The notes: generated by a model from the sequence alone, not told the origin. Shown: positions 26,781 to 35,704, numbered from the stretch's first letter. The stretch: 41,758 nucleotides of DNA from Pirellulaceae bacterium (GCA_028289675.1 JANQOL010000622.1:1-41758); one strand, 5' to 3'. Numbers and translations: made by a program.

Positions 26781-27584
26781 CTACCAGCCAGCGGAACGAA
26801 TCACGTTGAGAGTTTGTTCTTGAAGAATCTTCAAGACGATGCAAGTTGCCAGTGTGTAGATCGCAAAGCATGACCAAGTGGCCAAGCGGTACTGTCCAGC
26901 GTAGCGTAGGTAGCTCATGCGGCTAGCCTTTTCCACGATGCTGGTTCGCACTTGCTGCAACTCTGAATGCAGAAAATCGTTCGATGGCTCCGTCTGCGAC
27001 TTCAGTTGTTCGGTCAGCGACGTTTCCCACTCAATCAAACTGCTGGCAGGATCTTGCGCTACATCATGGCGAGCGGAGTCCAACGTAGTTCGGGATGGAT
27101 GAGTGGCGAACTGCTGGCAGCGTTCATCGATGTATTCGTCCAGAGAATTTTGCTTGACCGGCGTGGGGCACCAAATCTGAAACACAGTATCGCCCAACAA
27201 AATTAGCAGGGCGGCCGTGAAAGCCATCGCCCAGGGTCGCGGCAGTATCGGCGTTCCGATCCTCCACGTCGCGGCCTGATCCATACGCTCGGCCGCCGAC
27301 ACGCTTCCGTCCGCAGCCACATCCCCAGTAGCGGGCGTGAGTAACTGGTCCCGCAGGCGAGCTCCTAAGTCCGTCAATGCTTCAGCTCCACGGGCCACAT
27401 CGCGTACCGGTTCGGTGGAGGATTCCACTCGATTCATGGCCGCGTTCGCCTTGTCGACCGAGACACGCACCGGACGCAGAAAGCCGGCCAACAGCGGGAC
27501 CAGGAACAACATGGTGAACGTAATGCGATTCAATATGGAGAGTCGCGAAATGTGGCGAACTGCTTGCCAGTCGAGGAACTGCAT
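26781..27584 (-). CDS. hypothetical membrane protein with three TM helices
   Basis: This 267-residue protein has hydrophobic helices at about 22-38 (FTMLFLVPLLAGF), 118-136 (AMAFTAALLILLGDTVFQI) and 235-252 (CFAIYTLATCIVLKIL). The two inter-helix segments (about 80 and 100 residues) are charged and helical. I recognise no family. ATG 27584 begins a plausible N-terminus but has no strong SD. The gene converges on the AlkZ-related gene, with a terminator between them. Confidence 0.65.
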   Translation of the reverse strand: MQFLDWQAVRHISRLSILNRITFTMLFLVPLLAGFLRPVRVSVDKANAAMNRVESSTEPVRDVARGAEALTDLGARLRDQLLTPATGDVAADGSVSAAERMDQAATWRIGTPILPRPWAMAFTAALLILLGDTVFQIWCPTPVKQNSLDEYIDERCQQFATHPSRTTLDSARHDVAQDPASSLIEWETSLTEQLKSQTEPSNDFLHSELQQVRTSIVEKASRMSYLRYAGQYRLATWSCFAIYTLATCIVLKILQEQTLNVIRSAGW

Positions 27585-27932
27585 CTAGGAATCGCGCTGA
27601 AGCTGCGGCATCGTGTTCTTGGAAGTAGGTTCTTGCACGCGTACGCGTGTTACTTGCAACAAGCGTCGCTTGAGACAGGTGTTGACGCGCCTTGGGGCGG
27701 CGGTCCCAAGTGCCGTCGGAGCCTTGGGGTTGGTCCCACCGGGCCCTCAGTCTAGCACTTTGGCCAACGCAGATTGGCCAGGTGGCCACGCTTCGGCTCC
27801 ACAGCCTGATTTTTTGCAAAGTTGAGGCAGCCGAGCGCTAATCGCGGCTAAGATTTGTGGGTTGGTCTCCACTAGCCGGCTTGATAGCAGCTGCCGCCAG
27901 CACGCGTACTGACGAAAAGCAAGGTGAGCGCG
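27585..27932. other. intergenic region with a 14-bp palindrome
   Basis: About 350 bp between divergent genes. CACGCGTACGCGTG at 27636-27649 is a perfect palindrome, 52 bp upstream of the membrane-protein start, and could be a protein-binding site. The rest shows no coding frame with start-site support. Confidence 0.35.
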
Positions 27933-28133
27933 ATGACGGATTCGTTTTGGGAAGGTGGCCCTGAGGCCTATGAGAAGGGCTTAAAAGAGCACTACGCGGC
28001 TTTGCGAGCGGAGATCAGCTCACGCATGGAACAGGCGACGGACGCAGAGCGAATGGAATTGGAATCGGAGATCAAGCGTCTCGAAGCCGAATTGCAATCC
28101 AAATTGGATGACACGGACGACTACCTGTTTTGA
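27933..28133 (+). CDS. 66-aa helical/coiled-coil protein
   Basis: This small acidic protein (66 residues) starts MTDSFWEGGPEAYEKGLKEHY and continues as a single amphipathic helix rich in Glu/Leu (RMELESEIKRLEAELQSKLDD), likely a coiled coil, ending DDYLF. AAGGTG lies 8 bp upstream of ATG 27933; a GTG at 27924 overlaps that site and is less likely. There is no TM segment and no recognised family. It lies about 200 bp before the kinase gene and may be independent of it. Confidence 0.6.
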   Translation: MTDSFWEGGPEAYEKGLKEHYAALRAEISSRMEQATDAERMELESEIKRLEAELQSKLDDTDDYLF

Positions 28134-28237
28134 CCGCGTCTGCTCTGCCAACCTGTGCCCGACGGTGACTCACCTCAATAGTCGAATCACGAAACTGCAA
28201 TAGGTTGGTGTCTGATCAAGAAGTGGCGGCCCGCGAA

Positions 28238-28275
28238 CGAGCTTGAATGCTCGAATGCAAGTGGCGCGCCTTGCA
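28238..28275 (+). terminator. two tandem small hairpins, possible terminator
   Basis: CGAGC/GCTCG (28238-28253) and TGCAAG/CTTGCA (28256-28275) form consecutive hairpins about 100 bp after the 66-aa gene and before the kinase gene. No T-tract follows, so termination is only a possibility. Confidence 0.25.
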
Positions 28276-28336
28276 GGTCGCTGTCGAGGGCATAAAGGCC
28301 GCAATTGATCCTCACCAAAAATTCACATAACCTTGG

Positions 28337-30709
28337 TTGTCGCTTCCCGAGGCATGGCGGACACTTGCGAGTTTTCAAACTCCCACCGCACATCTGCACG
28401 CCCCGGATTTTCCACCTTTGTCCAGCTGTCACACCTCGGACTTCGTCAACAACCTAGCCCAGCTTGGATTCTTGGCCGAAGTAGAGCTGTCGTACTGGAC
28501 AGAGCGGTTGGCGGCGAGCTGCCACACTGACGAACACTGGGCAAACGCGTTTGTCCGGGCCAGACTGTTAACGCCGTTTCAAGCAGGATGCGTTCTGCAC
28601 AAGCGTTGGAGAGGCTTGCACATTGGCAGCTATCGGATTCTTTCGCCGCTCAGCAGTGGCGGGATGGGAGAGATCTACGTAGCTCGCCATCAAGTCGATG
28701 GACAGCTCTGTGCCGTCAAATTGCTCAAACGTAGTTTGCGTTCCAAGCGACGGTCGCGTCAGCGTTTTGCATTGGAAGCATTTGCTCTTTCCAGTCTGGA
28801 GCATCCCAACGTTCCCCGTTTGCTGGAACATCGGTCTTCACCGAACCAGCGCAACGCATGTCCCTATCTAGTGACGGAGCTCATCGAGGGTCCGAGTCTG
28901 CAAGAGCTGATTCGAATCCGCAAGCAGCTGCCATGGCAGCAGGCTTGCAACATTGTTGCCCAAGCTGCCGAAGGATTGCACCACGCTCACGAGCGAGGTG
29001 TACTGCATCGCGACGTCAAGCCGGGGAATGTCCTGATGACCTCCGACGGGACAGCGCGAATTATTGATTTTGGCCTCGCTGAATACCTGGGGGATGACGC
29101 CGAGGCCCGGCGCCGTTTTGCATTCTCGAGCAGGAACCGCGCGGGCACGCCTCGTTTTTCGGCGCCCGAACAGTTCGCCGGTCATGACTCGGGCAAGGCA
29201 GCGCCATTCTCGCCAGCGGCGGACGTCTATGGATTGGGTGCCACCTTGGTGGTCTGTCTTACCGGGAAGTTGCTCCCCAAAGCCAAGCATAGACAGTGTC
29301 CGGCACGGGCGCGACGATTGATAGAGAACTACAGTCCCTCCGTGCCCGCAGCGGTTTCGCATCTCGTGCAGCAATGTTTGCAAGTCGATCCAAGGGCGCG
29401 GCCACAATCGGCGGCCCAAGTCGCGGAAGTGCTGAACGCAGTGGGGGAGCGATTTCCCATTGAGATCGATTTCTATTCGCTCCAGCGGGCGCGGCAGTCT
29501 TTGCGCCAGTCTCGCGGCGACAGACATCCACTCACACGGGACCTGCCTTCTGTTCAAGATACGACGGTGTTGGCCAGCTTGCACCAACCCAGTTGCAGCA
29601 CGGACGCGGAAAGCGTCATCAGCGATTCTCGCATCGATTCCAAGGCTGAGGAGGATCAGGCGGCGGAAAATCAGCTGCTGCGAACACAAATCGACGAACG
29701 TGAACTCGAATTGACTCGGCTCCGCGAGCAGTTGCAAGTTGCGCGAGAGCAACTGGGTGCGGAAAGAGAGCATCGCCAACGAGAACGCCAACTGTTGACG
29801 GACCAGAATGCGAAGCTTCGCGAGGCCTCCAGGCTCGTCAAGCAACAGCTGAGCGATGCCGTGTCTCAGCAACGGGCTGGGCAGGAAAGGAACCAGGTTT
29901 TGTGCGCCCAGCTGCGTCAGTGGCAAGCCCGACATGACCGGCTATCGAGCCAGCTGGCAGATCAAGGCGAACAGATTCCGAGCTTGCAACAGACCATCGC
30001 GGGATTGCAGGGGCAGCTGGTTGAACTCCACCGCGACCGAGATGCCCAGCAGATTGCCACACGGGAGCGTGATCGTTTGCGGGATCGCCTGCAGCATGTG
30101 GAGCCGCATTTTCAAGCGTCCTTGCGCCATGTTTCGAACCTGCGGAACTGGCTGCGCCGCGCCACGCGGCTGGCCCGTCACCACCAGCAGGTGGCTGCCG
30201 AGTCCAATCGGCAGCTCGGGAAAATGGCATACGAGCTCGAGCAGCAAACGTCGATGGCAGCCACCGCACAGTCACGCTTCGAGCGTGAGCTGCACACCGA
30301 GCGTCTGGCTACTCGACAACTGACAGTTCAGGTCGACTCGTTGCGGCAGAAACTGGAAAGCAGGCATGTTGCCTCGCAGCAAGTGGCCGGGCGACAAGAA
30401 CGCCGTCCGAATTGGCTGCGACATCTTGGACTCGGATGCCAATCGGTGTTAGACAGCCCCTTCCTACCCAGTTCCTTGCCTGCCTTGCAAGAGATGTTGG
30501 AGACCATTCGTGACCTGCTAATCGATTCGTCGTGCTATGCCCCTGGCCGATGGAAGTCAGTCTGCGCGCAGCTGGTTGCCGAATTCGAAACGTTGGAACG
30601 ACGGCAACTGGAGCAAAGGTTGGGCCGAGATTGTGAGCCACTGGATCTGGTGTTTGAATCGTCCGTCTTCGATGCCTTTATGATTGCTGACGCTGCCGAA
30701 CGCGTGTGA
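28337..30709 (+). CDS. planctomycete-type Ser/Thr protein kinase with long coiled-coil C-terminus
   Basis: This 790-residue protein has an N-terminal planctomycete segment (FVRARLLTPFQAGCVLHKRWRGL), then a Hanks-type kinase domain at about 98-370: glycine loop SSGGMGEIYVA, Lys128 in CAVKLL, the catalytic loop HRDVKPGN (224-231), DFG (244-246) and GTPRFSAPEQF. All catalytic residues are present, so it should be active. From about 430 to 680 it is a Gln/Arg/Glu-rich coiled coil; a ~100-residue globular C-terminus follows. No TM helix is visible, unlike most PknB-type kinases, so it may act in the cytoplasm and oligomerise through the coil. The start is TTG 28337 by default: no in-frame ATG occurs before residue 110, and no SD is evident, so the true start is uncertain. 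Confidence 0.87.
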   Translation: MSLPEAWRTLASFQTPTAHLHAPDFPPLSSCHTSDFVNNLAQLGFLAEVELSYWTERLAASCHTDEHWANAFVRARLLTPFQAGCVLHKRWRGLHIGSYRILSPLSSGGMGEIYVARHQVDGQLCAVKLLKRSLRSKRRSRQRFALEAFALSSLEHPNVPRLLEHRSSPNQRNACPYLVTELIEGPSLQELIRIRKQLPWQQACNIVAQAAEGLHHAHERGVLHRDVKPGNVLMTSDGTARIIDFGLAEYLGDDAEARRRFAFSSRNRAGTPRFSAPEQFAGHDSGKAAPFSPAADVYGLGATLVVCLTGKLLPKAKHRQCPARARRLIENYSPSVPAAVSHLVQQCLQVDPRARPQSAAQVAEVLNAVGERFPIEIDFYSLQRARQSLRQSRGDRHPLTRDLPSVQDTTVLASLHQPSCSTDAESVISDSRIDSKAEEDQAAENQLLRTQIDERELELTRLREQLQVAREQLGAEREHRQRERQLLTDQNAKLREASRLVKQQLSDAVSQQRAGQERNQVLCAQLRQWQARHDRLSSQLADQGEQIPSLQQTIAGLQGQLVELHRDRDAQQIATRERDRLRDRLQHVEPHFQASLRHVSNLRNWLRRATRLARHHQQVAAESNRQLGKMAYELEQQTSMAATAQSRFERELHTERLATRQLTVQVDSLRQKLESRHVASQQVAGRQERRPNWLRHLGLGCQSVLDSPFLPSSLPALQEMLETIRDLLIDSSCYAPGRWKSVCAQLVAEFETLERRQLEQRLGRDCEPLDLVFESSVFDAFMIADAAERV

Positions 30710-30761
30710 GCGCCTTCATCTTCAGTCAACCGACAGCGATCTTGGCGGGCGACGAGATAGC

Positions 30762-32318
30762 TCATTTGCCGCGTGGATCGATGGCTGGGCGCTTCATCTG
30801 GCTGGCTGGATCGCGAAAGACGTAGGGCTCCCAGATTTTTCGAACGCGCAGCCAATCGTCCAGAGAGCGCGTGGGGAACCAACCGGGCAACCCGACTGTC
30901 TTGAAGTCGTAATCGTTCTGGTGTTGAGCGACCCACTCAGCCACCGACGTAGTTGGCGGTTGTTCTGGAAACACTCCCACGGCGCGAAAATCACGCGAAA
31001 TTCCTTGATCATGAATTACCTCCGACCGCCATCGATCGAGTTCACCCAGCAATTCGGCTTGAATCTCCGAGTAGGCAGGTTGCCCTGCCAGGTTATGCAC
31101 TTCATGGGGATCCTGGTGCAGATCGAAAAGCTCGAACTCAGGTTTGGAGGGAGCCAGGAAAGCGGCCTGCTCGGGCGTCAACTTGCCCTGTAAGTTCAAG
31201 ACGTTGATCTCCGCCAGCATGGGGTAGGCAGTTTCCTTGTAACCGCTGTATTGGCAATATGCTCGTTCGGGCATCAAGTTATGAATCAACTTGTAGCGTT
31301 TGGAGCGTATTGCCCGCATGGCGTCATGGGTGTCGCCCATGCGATCACGGGCAGCGAACACATATTTGCGTCGCGATAAGCTGTTGCCCAGCAAGTTCTC
31401 GCCATGCAAGGGCACCGGTGGCCTAATTCCAGCCGCGGCCAGCACCGTGGCACAAATGTCCAGGGACGATACCAAATCATCGTTAACCTGGCCGGGTGCG
31501 ACCTGACCCGGCCAACGCATGATCATCGGAATTCGAATTCCTCCGTCGTACAGGAATTGTTTGCCGCGAATATGGCAACGTCCGTGATCTCCGATAAAGA
31601 AGACGAGCGTACTATCGGCCAGGCCTTCGTCTTCCAGTCGTTGCAGTAGATCGCCAACTTGACGGTCCACCAGCTGCATTTGTTCGAGTCCATTGGCCCA
31701 ATCTCGCCGACAGAACTCGGTGTCGGGATAATACGGAGGCAGCCGCACGTCTGCGGTCGAGATCGGTCGCTGGGGATCGCGATTCCACGAGCGATGCGTG
31801 CCACTCAGGGTGACGCGGGCAAAAAACGGCTGATCGGCCTCGCGCTGCCGCCAATCTCGGCCCATAAACAATTCATCGCGACGATCCGGCGTGAAGTTGC
31901 AATCTGTCTTGGAACTCAATAGCGCTGTGAAATAGCCGGCGTCCTGCAACAAATGTGGAATGGGACGGATACCATGCGGTAGCGGCTGTTTGTCGTACTC
32001 GCGGTGATTCTGAGCGCCAATGTAGTTCTGATGGAAGCCGGTCATCATGGCTGACCGCGAAGTGGAACAGACTGGTGAAGTCGTGAAGGCCCAGTTGTAG
32101 CGTATTCCTTCACTCGCCAGTTGGTCGACATGTGGTGTTGCGATGCCAGGTGTGCCGTAACACGACAGATCCGGCGACCAGTCTTCGATCGTAATCCACA
32201 AGATGTTGGGGCGTTCCGGCTCCGCGGCAACACCAATCGTGGGAATCAAGCACCAACACACTGCGAGCCACAGCTGCCAAATCGAGGAGGATGCGGCGGA
32301 GCACTCGGCGTTCAACAT
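30762..32318 (-). CDS. sulfatase (arylsulfatase / heparan-type), exported
   Basis: This 518-residue enzyme should hydrolyse sulfate esters of polysaccharides. A signal peptide (LAVCWCLIPTIGVAA) precedes the family start PNILWITIED, whose acidic pair binds calcium. The active-site motif is SPVCSTSRSAMMTG: Cys84 is the residue converted to formylglycine, with Arg88 in place; Thr replaces the more usual Pro or Ala, a variant I associate with planctomycete N-sulfoglucosamine-type sulfatases. Later motifs are FFIGDHGRCHIRGK and YDGGIRIPMIMRWPG. ATG 32318 has AAGGA 9 bp upstream. It lies downstream of an RluA-like gene on the same strand (gap 122 bp). The substrate is unknown. Confidence 0.9.
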   Translation of the reverse strand: MLNAECSAASSSIWQLWLAVCWCLIPTIGVAAEPERPNILWITIEDWSPDLSCYGTPGIATPHVDQLASEGIRYNWAFTTSPVCSTSRSAMMTGFHQNYIGAQNHREYDKQPLPHGIRPIPHLLQDAGYFTALLSSKTDCNFTPDRRDELFMGRDWRQREADQPFFARVTLSGTHRSWNRDPQRPISTADVRLPPYYPDTEFCRRDWANGLEQMQLVDRQVGDLLQRLEDEGLADSTLVFFIGDHGRCHIRGKQFLYDGGIRIPMIMRWPGQVAPGQVNDDLVSSLDICATVLAAAGIRPPVPLHGENLLGNSLSRRKYVFAARDRMGDTHDAMRAIRSKRYKLIHNLMPERAYCQYSGYKETAYPMLAEINVLNLQGKLTPEQAAFLAPSKPEFELFDLHQDPHEVHNLAGQPAYSEIQAELLGELDRWRSEVIHDQGISRDFRAVGVFPEQPPTTSVAEWVAQHQNDYDFKTVGLPGWFPTRSLDDWLRVRKIWEPYVFRDPASQMKRPAIDPRGK

Positions 32319-32440
32319 GATGGGGTCCTTGATCGGCGCGAATTCAGAGGCGTACGCTGGAGAACGCGTTGCATTTCAGTGACGCTCCGATCAACCGGTG
32401 AATGGCCAGTGCAACATCGACGATCCCGACCTGTTCGGGC

Positions 32441-33304
32441 TCAATCAGTTGGTGTGCTGGCAGAGCGAAGTGGCTCCGGTGGCCGTGCTGACACGCGTAT
32501 GGGTACATCTGAAATCGGATGCCGAAATGTTAGCTCTTGAGCGTGCAGCTGGTAACCTGTTTCCCCGGGCAAGCCTGGATTGGTCCGTAGACCACCACCG
32601 GCAGCGTACGTGGGGTCGCCTACCAGCGGATGACCGATGCTGGCCAAGTGTATTCGAATTTGATGTGGGCGGCCCGTCAACAAATCGACTCGAAACAGCG
32701 TGGTTGCTTTATGTTCTGAATCGTGCTGAGCGGCCATGGCCGTTGCGCGGCTGTGTGCCGATTTGCCGGTGCCGCACCGTGCGTAAATGTGTCCCAGCCG
32801 AGGATGTCGGATCTTTCCAATCGGTGCGCGTATGTCGTAGTGCTCTCGCCGAGCCCGACCGCTGGCGGCTTGCCGCGTCTTAGCAAACACGACCAGTCCC
32901 GAAGTCCCACGTCCCAAACGGTGCATGGGCCGGGCTTCTGTCCGATAGGATCGCACCAGGCGCAACAGCGTGTGCTCGTAGAAGCCACCTCCGGGCAGCG
33001 TTGGCAATCCACTGGGCTTGTTAACGATGAGCAAGTCCGAGTCTTCGAGCACCACTTCGAATGAGCACGGAACGGCTTGTTCACGCCAGCCCCGGCGATT
33101 CCACACCAGATGCATGCCTGGTCGCAACCAAAGATCGGCGGTACCGGCCCGGCCATTCAATAACACTTCGCCATTTGCTATTCGATTTGCCCACTGCGGC
33201 CGCGACGAGTGCGGGAACTGCTGGCTTAGAAAGTCGAGCAGCGTGCAGCCCTCGGCGGCAGGTCCCAACTGCATTCGATATGCATAGCCTTGATTGATCG
33301 TCAT
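32441..33304 (-). CDS. RluA-family pseudouridine synthase-like protein lacking the usual catalytic Asp
   Basis: This 287-residue protein has an S4-like N-terminal part (LLDFLSQQFPHSSRPQWANRIANGEVLLNG) and an RluA-type core (LLIVNKPSGLPTLPGGG; LTGRPHQIRIHLASIGHPLVGDP). In the active-site motif, normally HRLDxxTSGL, it has HRLGRGTSGL, so the catalytic Asp is Gly. I recall a bacterial subfamily with this same form, so it may be a lineage trait and not a mutation. The segment between this motif and APIGKIRHP also looks short. ATG 33304 was chosen because the family start follows directly; the open frame to 33403 would overlap the next gene. It lies in a leftward run between the cytochrome-domain gene and the sulfatase. 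Confidence 0.78.
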   Translation of the reverse strand: MTINQGYAYRMQLGPAAEGCTLLDFLSQQFPHSSRPQWANRIANGEVLLNGRAGTADLWLRPGMHLVWNRRGWREQAVPCSFEVVLEDSDLLIVNKPSGLPTLPGGGFYEHTLLRLVRSYRTEARPMHRLGRGTSGLVVFAKTRQAASGRARREHYDIRAPIGKIRHPRLGHIYARCGTGKSAHSRATAMAAQHDSEHKATTLFRVDLLTGRPHQIRIHLASIGHPLVGDPTYAAGGGLRTNPGLPGETGYQLHAQELTFRHPISDVPIRVSARPPEPLRSASTPTD

Positions 33305-33389
33305 GCGGGTCAGTGTACGGCAGCGCTTGTCAAGTGCGAACCCCGGTGCCGGTCGCCTCGAGATGCTCGTCGTATGGGGAGACAGCCGC

Positions 33390-34850
33390 TCAATTTTGGA
33401 CATTCAGATTGCGGATGGTCAGGCGCTGCTTTGATTTTGGCCGAATGGTGACCTTTTGTTGGGGATGCGTGATATCGCCTGGTGACGGGAAGCCGTCCGC
33501 GTCCATGTCGGCAATAACGGTCAAGTAGTACTCGCCTGGATGGAGATAAGTGAAATTGAATTCCGTCTCCTGCGCTCCCAACTCAGGAAACAGCAGTAGC
33601 GTATCCAGCAGGTCTTCCCGGATGTAGCCGTACTGAGTAATGAACTTGCCACTGCGGTCGACCAAAGAGTCGCGCGACAGATAGACTTGCAGCTTCTTAC
33701 CTTGGGTGGACGGTGAGCGCTGGATCTGAATAGCCAACTGGGACAGGTAAGGCATCTGGTCGATGCGGACGGGGTCTTTGGCGAGTTTGCCCAGCTCGAT
33801 CAGGTTCTTGTCATTGGCTTCCCAGATGTAAGTGGCGGATGTTTGAGGAAACTCTTCGGCCCAGGCCGATTCGGGGAGTCCTTTGGAGAAATCGATACCG
33901 ATGACGTTCTTGGGGAAACCAAACACTTCGGCGGCTTGGGAGGCCAAACCCGGGTGCTTTCTTCGGCCTTCAAAGAGCATATGTGGCTTTGGTGCGGTCA
34001 AGCCAAATCGGCTGGTGTGAGCGCTGAATTGCAGTGTGTCGCCGCGGAAGGTCAACTCCATATACATGATGTCGGCACCGCCGTACGCATCTACGAGACG
34101 GTAGTATCCCCAATCGCGGCCATAGCGTACTTGATCCAAGACGAAGTAGCTGGTGCGGTAGATGCCATTCAACATCCCGCCATTGCGGGCCATGATGGTC
34201 CGCTGGCCACGGAACTCGGTCACAAAGAACGAAGTGAAGAGGTTGCCAATCGTGCCGCCTTCAAACAAACCATGAATGTGCGACGCGGCGATGGGGCGAA
34301 AATCGAATGCCATCCAATCGTACTTGGTACCCATCAGTGTCATTGAACCAACCCAGTGACCTTGCATGTACTCCAGCAGCTCGAATCCCTGCCGGTTGAT
34401 GTTCACGGGTTCGATTTTGGGTGGCGTGTATTCCAGCATCTGCCGTCGCTCGCCTACGCGTTTAGCGCTACCTTGCTCGATATAACCCTGCTCCGCCCAG
34501 ACGCGAAAGAGCCGCCGCATGTACTGCGGCATGAGGCCGTTCTCGGGCATGGGATTCTCGGCATCGTTGATGCGCTCGAGTAACTGACCTTGCTCGGTGT
34601 GCTTGCGAACGTCCTGATAGCTAGTCAGCACAAATTCACCTTGCGGATTGCGGCCAGCGTGGCAAGTCGTGCAGAAATTGTTCACGATTGGCCGAATATC
34701 GTTGCTATAGGACACTTCGTCCGTAACCGCCGATGGGTTGGACTGAGCCAGCGCTGAGCAAGGGACCAGTGCGCTAAGCATCGCCATCGCAAATACCAGT
34801 GCCGTTCGCTGTAGACCCTGTGTTGATGGCAGTAGACAGAGAGCACTCAT
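33390..34850 (-). CDS. exported protein with c-type cytochrome (PSCyt-like) domain
   Basis: This 486-residue protein begins with a signal peptide (TALVFAMAMLSALVPCSALAQ). It then has one haem c motif CTTCH in a planctomycete cytochrome-like segment (SYSNDIRPIVNNFCTTCHAG, then GEFVLTSYQDV). The remaining ~380 residues are beta-rich and of unknown type, with a DUF1579-like look (HWVGSMTLMGTKYDWMAF) and a C-terminal beta-sandwich (FNFTYLHPGEYYLTVIADMDADG) like pre-peptidase or Ig-type domains. It should lie in the periplasm and carry a single haem. The start was set at ATG 34850, which gives a proper signal peptide and has GGAG about 10 bp upstream; the upstream frame to 34931 runs through the promoter. 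It is divergent from a TetR gene, which may control it. Confidence 0.75.
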   Translation of the reverse strand: MSALCLLPSTQGLQRTALVFAMAMLSALVPCSALAQSNPSAVTDEVSYSNDIRPIVNNFCTTCHAGRNPQGEFVLTSYQDVRKHTEQGQLLERINDAENPMPENGLMPQYMRRLFRVWAEQGYIEQGSAKRVGERRQMLEYTPPKIEPVNINRQGFELLEYMQGHWVGSMTLMGTKYDWMAFDFRPIAASHIHGLFEGGTIGNLFTSFFVTEFRGQRTIMARNGGMLNGIYRTSYFVLDQVRYGRDWGYYRLVDAYGGADIMYMELTFRGDTLQFSAHTSRFGLTAPKPHMLFEGRRKHPGLASQAAEVFGFPKNVIGIDFSKGLPESAWAEEFPQTSATYIWEANDKNLIELGKLAKDPVRIDQMPYLSQLAIQIQRSPSTQGKKLQVYLSRDSLVDRSGKFITQYGYIREDLLDTLLLFPELGAQETEFNFTYLHPGEYYLTVIADMDADGFPSPGDITHPQQKVTIRPKSKQRLTIRNLNVQN

Positions 34851-34898
34851 GTCAAACGACTCCGTAGTTTTTCTCAGGTGAAACACCAACACTGACAA

Positions 34899-34931
34899 TT
34901 GACAAATTAACGTCTTGCCGTAAATTGTCAA
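34899..34931. promoter_or_regulatory. inverted repeat, probable TetR operator in a divergent promoter
   Basis: TTGACAA (34899-34905) and TTGTCAA (34925-34931) are perfect inverted arms whose inner bases also partly match, giving a ~33-bp near-palindrome. A further TGACAAT overlaps the left side. Each arm contains TTGACA in the reading direction of one of the flanking genes, so the site overlaps candidate -35 boxes in both directions. It lies 48 bp upstream of the cytochrome-domain gene and about 190 bp upstream of the TetR gene, a classic place for TetR autoregulation. Confidence 0.55.
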
Positions 34932-35122
34932 GTATGATAATCAAAAATGGCCGCCACCGTGTCGCGGAGGAATCGTGGCCGGGCGCTCAGGGCTTTGCCG
35001 CGTGATTTGCATCCTCTTGAGAGGTGTCCGCCGCTGCGACTTGCACTGGTCGAGGTCCAGCAACCTGTTACAGTGCCAAGTGTGCTGTCAACGGCAGAGG
35101 AGGACTCGACCAAGGGCAAGCA

Positions 35123-35704
35123 ATGGGGCGTCCGGATCTAACTGAACTGAGAACGAAGCAGATACTAGACGCGTTTGAGCGATGCGTTGGGCAGGTAGGG
35201 CTCGAAGCCAGTTCCTTGGAGCGCATCGCCCAGGAAGCGGGCATGAAGCGAAGTATCTTGCGGCACTACGTCGGTAATCGAGAAGAATTGGTCGTCGCCT
35301 TGACGCGTCGCGTTGTCGGCAAGTACCGCGAGACGCTAGTCGACATGGCTGGCTCGATTGCACCGCCGGGACGTGTCGAGCAATTGATCCGGATTTTGCT
35401 ACCTGCTCAATCGCCGGAAACAACCGCCAGCATTGTTGTTATCGAATCGCTGATCGCGGCCGCGGATACCAACCAACTCGTTCGAGAACAGATGGCCGCC
35501 TATCTGGATGATGTGGTGGCAATGGTATCGGAGCAGCTACAGCAAGAGTTTCCCGACCGGTCGCGCCACCAGTGTTGGACGATTGCGTACGGCGTGGTGT
35601 GCATCTGGTTCAATCATGCGTCTCTGGGACCGCTTCGTCTTGCCCGCAAGTACTTGACCGCAGCTCGGTCTACTATGAGGACGTTAATCAGCACCCTGGA
35701 CTAG
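35123..35704 (+). CDS. TetR/AcrR-family transcriptional regulator
   Basis: This 193-residue regulator has an N-terminal TetR HTH (RTKQILDAFERCVGQVGLEASSLERIAQEAGMKRSILRHYVGNREELVVALT) and an all-helical ligand-binding/dimer domain. It should repress its targets until a small ligand binds. ATG 35123 has AAGGG about 8 bp upstream; the frame is open further upstream but not conserved. The nearby TTGACAA/TTGTCAA palindrome suggests it regulates itself and the divergent cytochrome-domain gene. The aldehyde dehydrogenase lies downstream on the opposite strand and could be another target. Confidence 0.88.
   Translation: MGRPDLTELRTKQILDAFERCVGQVGLEASSLERIAQEAGMKRSILRHYVGNREELVVALTRRVVGKYRETLVDMAGSIAPPGRVEQLIRILLPAQSPETTASIVVIESLIAAADTNQLVREQMAAYLDDVVAMVSEQLQQEFPDRSRHQCWTIAYGVVCIWFNHASLGPLRLARKYLTAARSTMRTLISTLD

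Noticed and set aside
27382-27819. A 145-codon minus-strand frame overlapping the three-TM gene's start
   Set aside because: It is out of frame with the gene that encodes TM helices, and has low-complexity Arg/Ser/His composition.
28868-29935. A 355-codon minus-strand frame within the kinase gene
   Set aside because: It is antisense to the HRD/DFG kinase core; the composition is an artefact and no motif is seen.
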